Shown here: positions 8,432-10,249 of the stretch, piece by piece | Layout: each line of letters opens with the position of its first letter | How positions within the stretch are numbered: the first letter of the stretch is position 1 | Origin: Pseudomonadota bacterium | Lineage (GTDB): Bacteria; Pseudomonadota; Alphaproteobacteria; Rhizobiales; Xanthobacteraceae | DNA: 10,249 nucleotides | Assembly (NCBI GenBank): GCA_023431725.1 | Contig: JAEYVN010000006.1 | Location: 1 to 10,249 of the forward strand | Direction: 5' to 3' | Notes under the pieces: generated by a model | Told to the model about the DNA's origin: nothing | Databases searched by the model: none | What the model saw: only the letters and a program-made list of their open reading frames with translations | Position numbers and translations under genes: made by a program

Positions 8432-8505
8432 TCAGGCCTGGGCGGGTCAATTCCACAATGCAGCAGCGTGGGTTGTCCGTTGCAGCAAGGCCACTTGCAC
8501 GCCAC
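8177..8505 (-). ncRNA. Structured RNA or carB attenuation leader (no family recognised)
   Basis: About 330 nt lies between a perfect TATAAT box and an intrinsic terminator, with several exact inverted repeats. In RNA order they are GCAAG/CTTGC (8498-8494 with 8489-8485), ATTGACC/GGTCAAT (8451-8445 with 8418-8412) and ATGGCGCT/AGCGCCAT (8399-8392 with 8327-8320). Nested in the last is a 9-bp hairpin at 8350-8342 with 8338-8330. Then come GCTGCAA/TTGCAGC (8288-8282 with 8271-8265) and the terminator. The nested hairpin pairs fully only in the minus-strand RNA, where one pair is G-U (it would be A-C on plus), which supports this orientation. I do not recognise 6S, RNase P, tmRNA or a known riboswitch. 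Read-through would give carB a leader of about 370 nt. Whether it is a separate RNA or a pyrimidine- or arginine-responsive attenuator cannot be decided from sequence alone. Confidence 0.5.
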
Positions 8506-8511
8506 GCGTGA

Positions 8512-8540
8512 ATTATAAGCGCCCGTTATGATTGCAAAGC
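8512..8540 (-). promoter_or_regulatory. Promoter for the carB leader/ncRNA
   Basis: The minus strand carries a perfect -10 hexamer TATAAT (8517-8512). The -35 is poorer: GCTTTG (8540-8535) at 17 nt, or TTTGCA (8538-8533) at 15 nt. The predicted start is near 8505. It is the strongest -10 match I noticed in the window. Confidence 0.55.
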
Positions 8541-8560
8541 GGCGGTGATCCTACTTTACT
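8532..8560 (+). promoter_or_regulatory. Weak candidate promoter for the autotransporter gene
   Basis: TTGCAA (8532-8537) and TTTACT (8555-8560) are 17 nt apart on the plus strand, and the -35 overlaps that of the divergent carB-leader promoter. A start near 8567 gives a leader of about 73 nt. The leader includes two ATTTTTGC copies (8573-8580 and 8591-8598) that could be regulator sites. Confidence 0.3.
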
Positions 8561-8639
8561 ACCGAGGCGTTAATTTTTGCCCGGCCAGGGATTTTTGCAG
8601 GTCGGGGCTCATTATTCCAATTTTTTATTCGGTGGGGAA

Positions 8640-10249
8640 ATGGCTGGGCTGTTGCACGCGCGCATTGCGCGGAAATTCTTGCTGTTGTCGGGCGTCGCCG
8701 CTTCGGCGTGCCTGTTGTCGCTGCCGACCTTCGGCCAGAACATCGACACCACGCCGAGCTGGGACGGTGCACAAAACTTTCATTACTGGGGCGTGGGGTA
8801 CAACGAAACCTTTGGCCAGACCATCACGCCGACGACGGGGCAGACCATTCTGAACGGCTTTACGTTCAACTTACGTCAGGACCTTGGAACGGCGCAGTAT
8901 CAGGCCTTCGTCTATCAATGGGATGCCGCCAACGCGCGGATCACCGGCAATGCGTTGTTCACCTCGGCGATACTCACTGCGCCATCCGGAGCGACCTTTC
9001 AACCGGTCGTCATCAGCACGAACGGACCGGTCAGGCTGACGGCCGGCCAGCAATATGTGCTGTTCCTGACTACCTCGACCGTGTCCCCCCAGGCAGATTC
9101 CGCCTACAGTTGGGGAGCGCTCCCTGGCAACACGACCTATGCCGGCGGTCAGTTCGTCTACAACAACGGCACGGACTTCGGGCTACTGAGCACGACCTCG
9201 TGGGGTAATGTTGCTTGGGATCTTGCCTTCATCGCCTTGCTGACTGGCAAATTTTTTCTGTCGTCCAGCACACCGGCGAACCCGGCAAACGTCGCGGCGG
9301 CGCTGAACGATTACGCCGATCGCGGCGGCGCCATTCCGATCGAGTTGCTCAGTCTGACCGGGGACGAACTGCTGGCGAAGCTCAAACAGCTCTCCGGCGA
9401 AGTCGGCGCCGGCGCGCAGCAGTCCGGCATCCAGTTGATGAACAACTTCATGTCGCTGCTGGTCGACCCGTTCGCCGACACCCGCAACCGGTCGGGCATG
9501 GGCGGCGGCGCCTCCGGCTACGCGCCGGAGAATAAGTCGAAGATCTCCGCCGCAGCCGCGGACGCCTATGCCAAGGTGCTGAAAGCGGCGCCGGCGCCGG
9601 TGCTGCCGGAGCGGCGCTGGAGCGTCTGGGGTTCGGCCTATGGCGGCTACAGCAAGATCGACGGCGACGGCATATCGCTCGGCACCCACGACACCACGAC
9701 GCGGGGCTGGGGCTTCGCGGTTGGCGCCGACTATCGCGTATCGCCGGACACCGTGCTCGGCTTCGCGCTCGCCGGCGGCGGCGTGTCCTGGTCGCTGGCC
9801 GAGGGCCTGGGCTCCGGCAAGGGCGACGCCTTCCAGGCCGGCGTCTATGCCACCCACTGGATGAACAAGGTCTATGTCTCCGGCGCGCTGGCCGGTTCGT
9901 GGTTCGACATGAGCACCACCCGCACCGTCACGGCGCTCGGCACCGATGTGCTCACCGCCGACTTCAATGCCTCCAGCTGGGGCGGGCGGCTGGAGAGCGG
10001 CATTCGCTACGGCCTGTTCGGCGTCGACACCACGCCCTATGCGGCAGTGCAGGTCCAGCGCTTCAGCACCGACGGCTATTCGGAGAACGTGAAGAGCGGG
10101 TCGAACCTTTTCGCGCTGAGCTACGGCGACAAGTCGGAGACGGCGACCCGCACCGAACTCGGTGTGCGCTTTGCCAACGATTACTGGACGGACGACGGCA
10201 GCAATTATGCGGTGTTCAGCAAGCTGGCCTGGGCGCATGACTTCAATAC
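8640..10249 (+). CDS. Autotransporter (type Va-like) outer-membrane protein, 3' truncated by window
   Basis: The first 536 codons are present; the gene runs off the right edge. Residues 1-33 form a signal peptide: basic ARIARK, hydrophobic FLLLSGVAASACLL, and a likely cut near FGQ/N. Residues about 34-205 are a compact, beta-rich passenger domain with aromatic and Gly/Thr-rich strands (GQTILNGFTFNL, YQAFVYQWDAA, AGQQYVLFLTT); I do not recognise its function. Residues about 213-285 are a helical linker (ANPANVAAALNDYADRGG, QLSGEVGAGAQQSGIQLMNNFMSLLVDPF) of the kind seen before autotransporter barrels. From about 327 the beta-barrel begins (WSVWGSAYGGYSKIDGDG) with alternating strands; about 50-70 residues seem missing. 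GGTGGGG lies just before the ATG at 8640. Passenger codons look less GC-rich than the barrel, suggesting domain shuffling. The gene is divergent from carB, with a poor T-rich leader. Confidence 0.85.
   Translation, partial: MAGLLHARIARKFLLLSGVAASACLLSLPTFGQNIDTTPSWDGAQNFHYWGVGYNETFGQTITPTTGQTILNGFTFNLRQDLGTAQYQAFVYQWDAANARITGNALFTSAILTAPSGATFQPVVISTNGPVRLTAGQQYVLFLTTSTVSPQADSAYSWGALPGNTTYAGGQFVYNNGTDFGLLSTTSWGNVAWDLAFIALLTGKFFLSSSTPANPANVAAALNDYADRGGAIPIELLSLTGDELLAKLKQLSGEVGAGAQQSGIQLMNNFMSLLVDPFADTRNRSGMGGGASGYAPENKSKISAAAADAYAKVLKAAPAPVLPERRWSVWGSAYGGYSKIDGDGISLGTHDTTTRGWGFAVGADYRVSPDTVLGFALAGGGVSWSLAEGLGSGKGDAFQAGVYATHWMNKVYVSGALAGSWFDMSTTRTVTALGTDVLTADFNASSWGGRLESGIRYGLFGVDTTPYAAVQVQRFSTDGYSENVKSGSNLFALSYGDKSETATRTELGVRFANDYWTDDGSNYAVFSKLAWAHDFN

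Noticed and set aside
8136..8456. N-terminal extension of CarB by 107 codons to a GTG at 8456
   Set aside because: The frame is open, but the conserved CarB start [14 protein letters not shown] is at 8135. The extension crosses an intrinsic terminator with a T-run and has no family similarity I recognise.
8136..8639. 6S RNA, RNase P RNA or tmRNA upstream of carB
   Set aside because: I could not find the hallmark segments of these RNAs, such as the RNase P GAGGAAAGUCC core or a tmRNA tag frame and tRNA-like ends.
9183..10238. 351-codon minus-strand open frame
   Set aside because: It is antisense to the autotransporter, whose signal peptide, linker and barrel are coherent; the composition is that of a shadow frame.

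Overview
The window looks like chromosomal DNA of a high-GC alphaproteobacterium, most likely a Bradyrhizobium/Rhodopseudomonas/Afipia-type member of the Rhizobiales. The reasons are the trxB-lsrB gene pair with a divergent lrp/AsnC gene, a CarB with a long lineage-type insertion, and overall codon use. I recognised no phage, insertion sequence, CRISPR array, rRNA or tRNA. Identifications are from reading motifs; no database search was run.

Layout, left to right. The left edge (1-250, minus) cuts a RidA/YjgF-family gene whose product has a Sec signal peptide. A gene-free stretch (251-749) follows. It holds a good intrinsic terminator, a likely minus-strand small RNA rich in CCUCCC/CCCCUC motifs, and a dyad LysR-type box centred 65 bp upstream of the predicted RNA start. 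Next on the minus strand come an LsrB/VtlR-type LysR regulator (750-1652) and trxB (1692-2657), probably one transcript. Divergent from trxB is an Lrp/AsnC regulator (2899-3384), whose promoter region carries a perfect 19-bp palindrome. A convergent minus-strand DoxX-family membrane protein (3451-3852) follows, then greA (4078-4554) with a textbook terminator, then carB (4692-8135).

carB is preceded by an unusual 504-bp gene-free region (8136-8639). On the minus strand this contains a perfect TATAAT box, about 330 nt of sequence full of inverted repeats, and a strong intrinsic terminator only about 40 nt before the carB start codon. This arrangement suggests either an independent structured RNA or a transcription-attenuation leader controlling carbamoyl-phosphate synthesis. 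Reading the other way from this region is a right-edge-truncated autotransporter (8640-10249, plus) with a small single-domain passenger and most of its beta-barrel.

Functional picture. trxB and the LsrB/VtlR-type regulator link disulfide redox balance with envelope and nutrient-uptake control, and the putative sRNA next to the regulator resembles the AbcR class that VtlR/LsrB controls in relatives. greA and carB are housekeeping genes for transcript cleavage and for pyrimidine/arginine precursor synthesis. The two most interesting items are non-coding: the AbcR-like RNA and the structured carB leader with its terminator.
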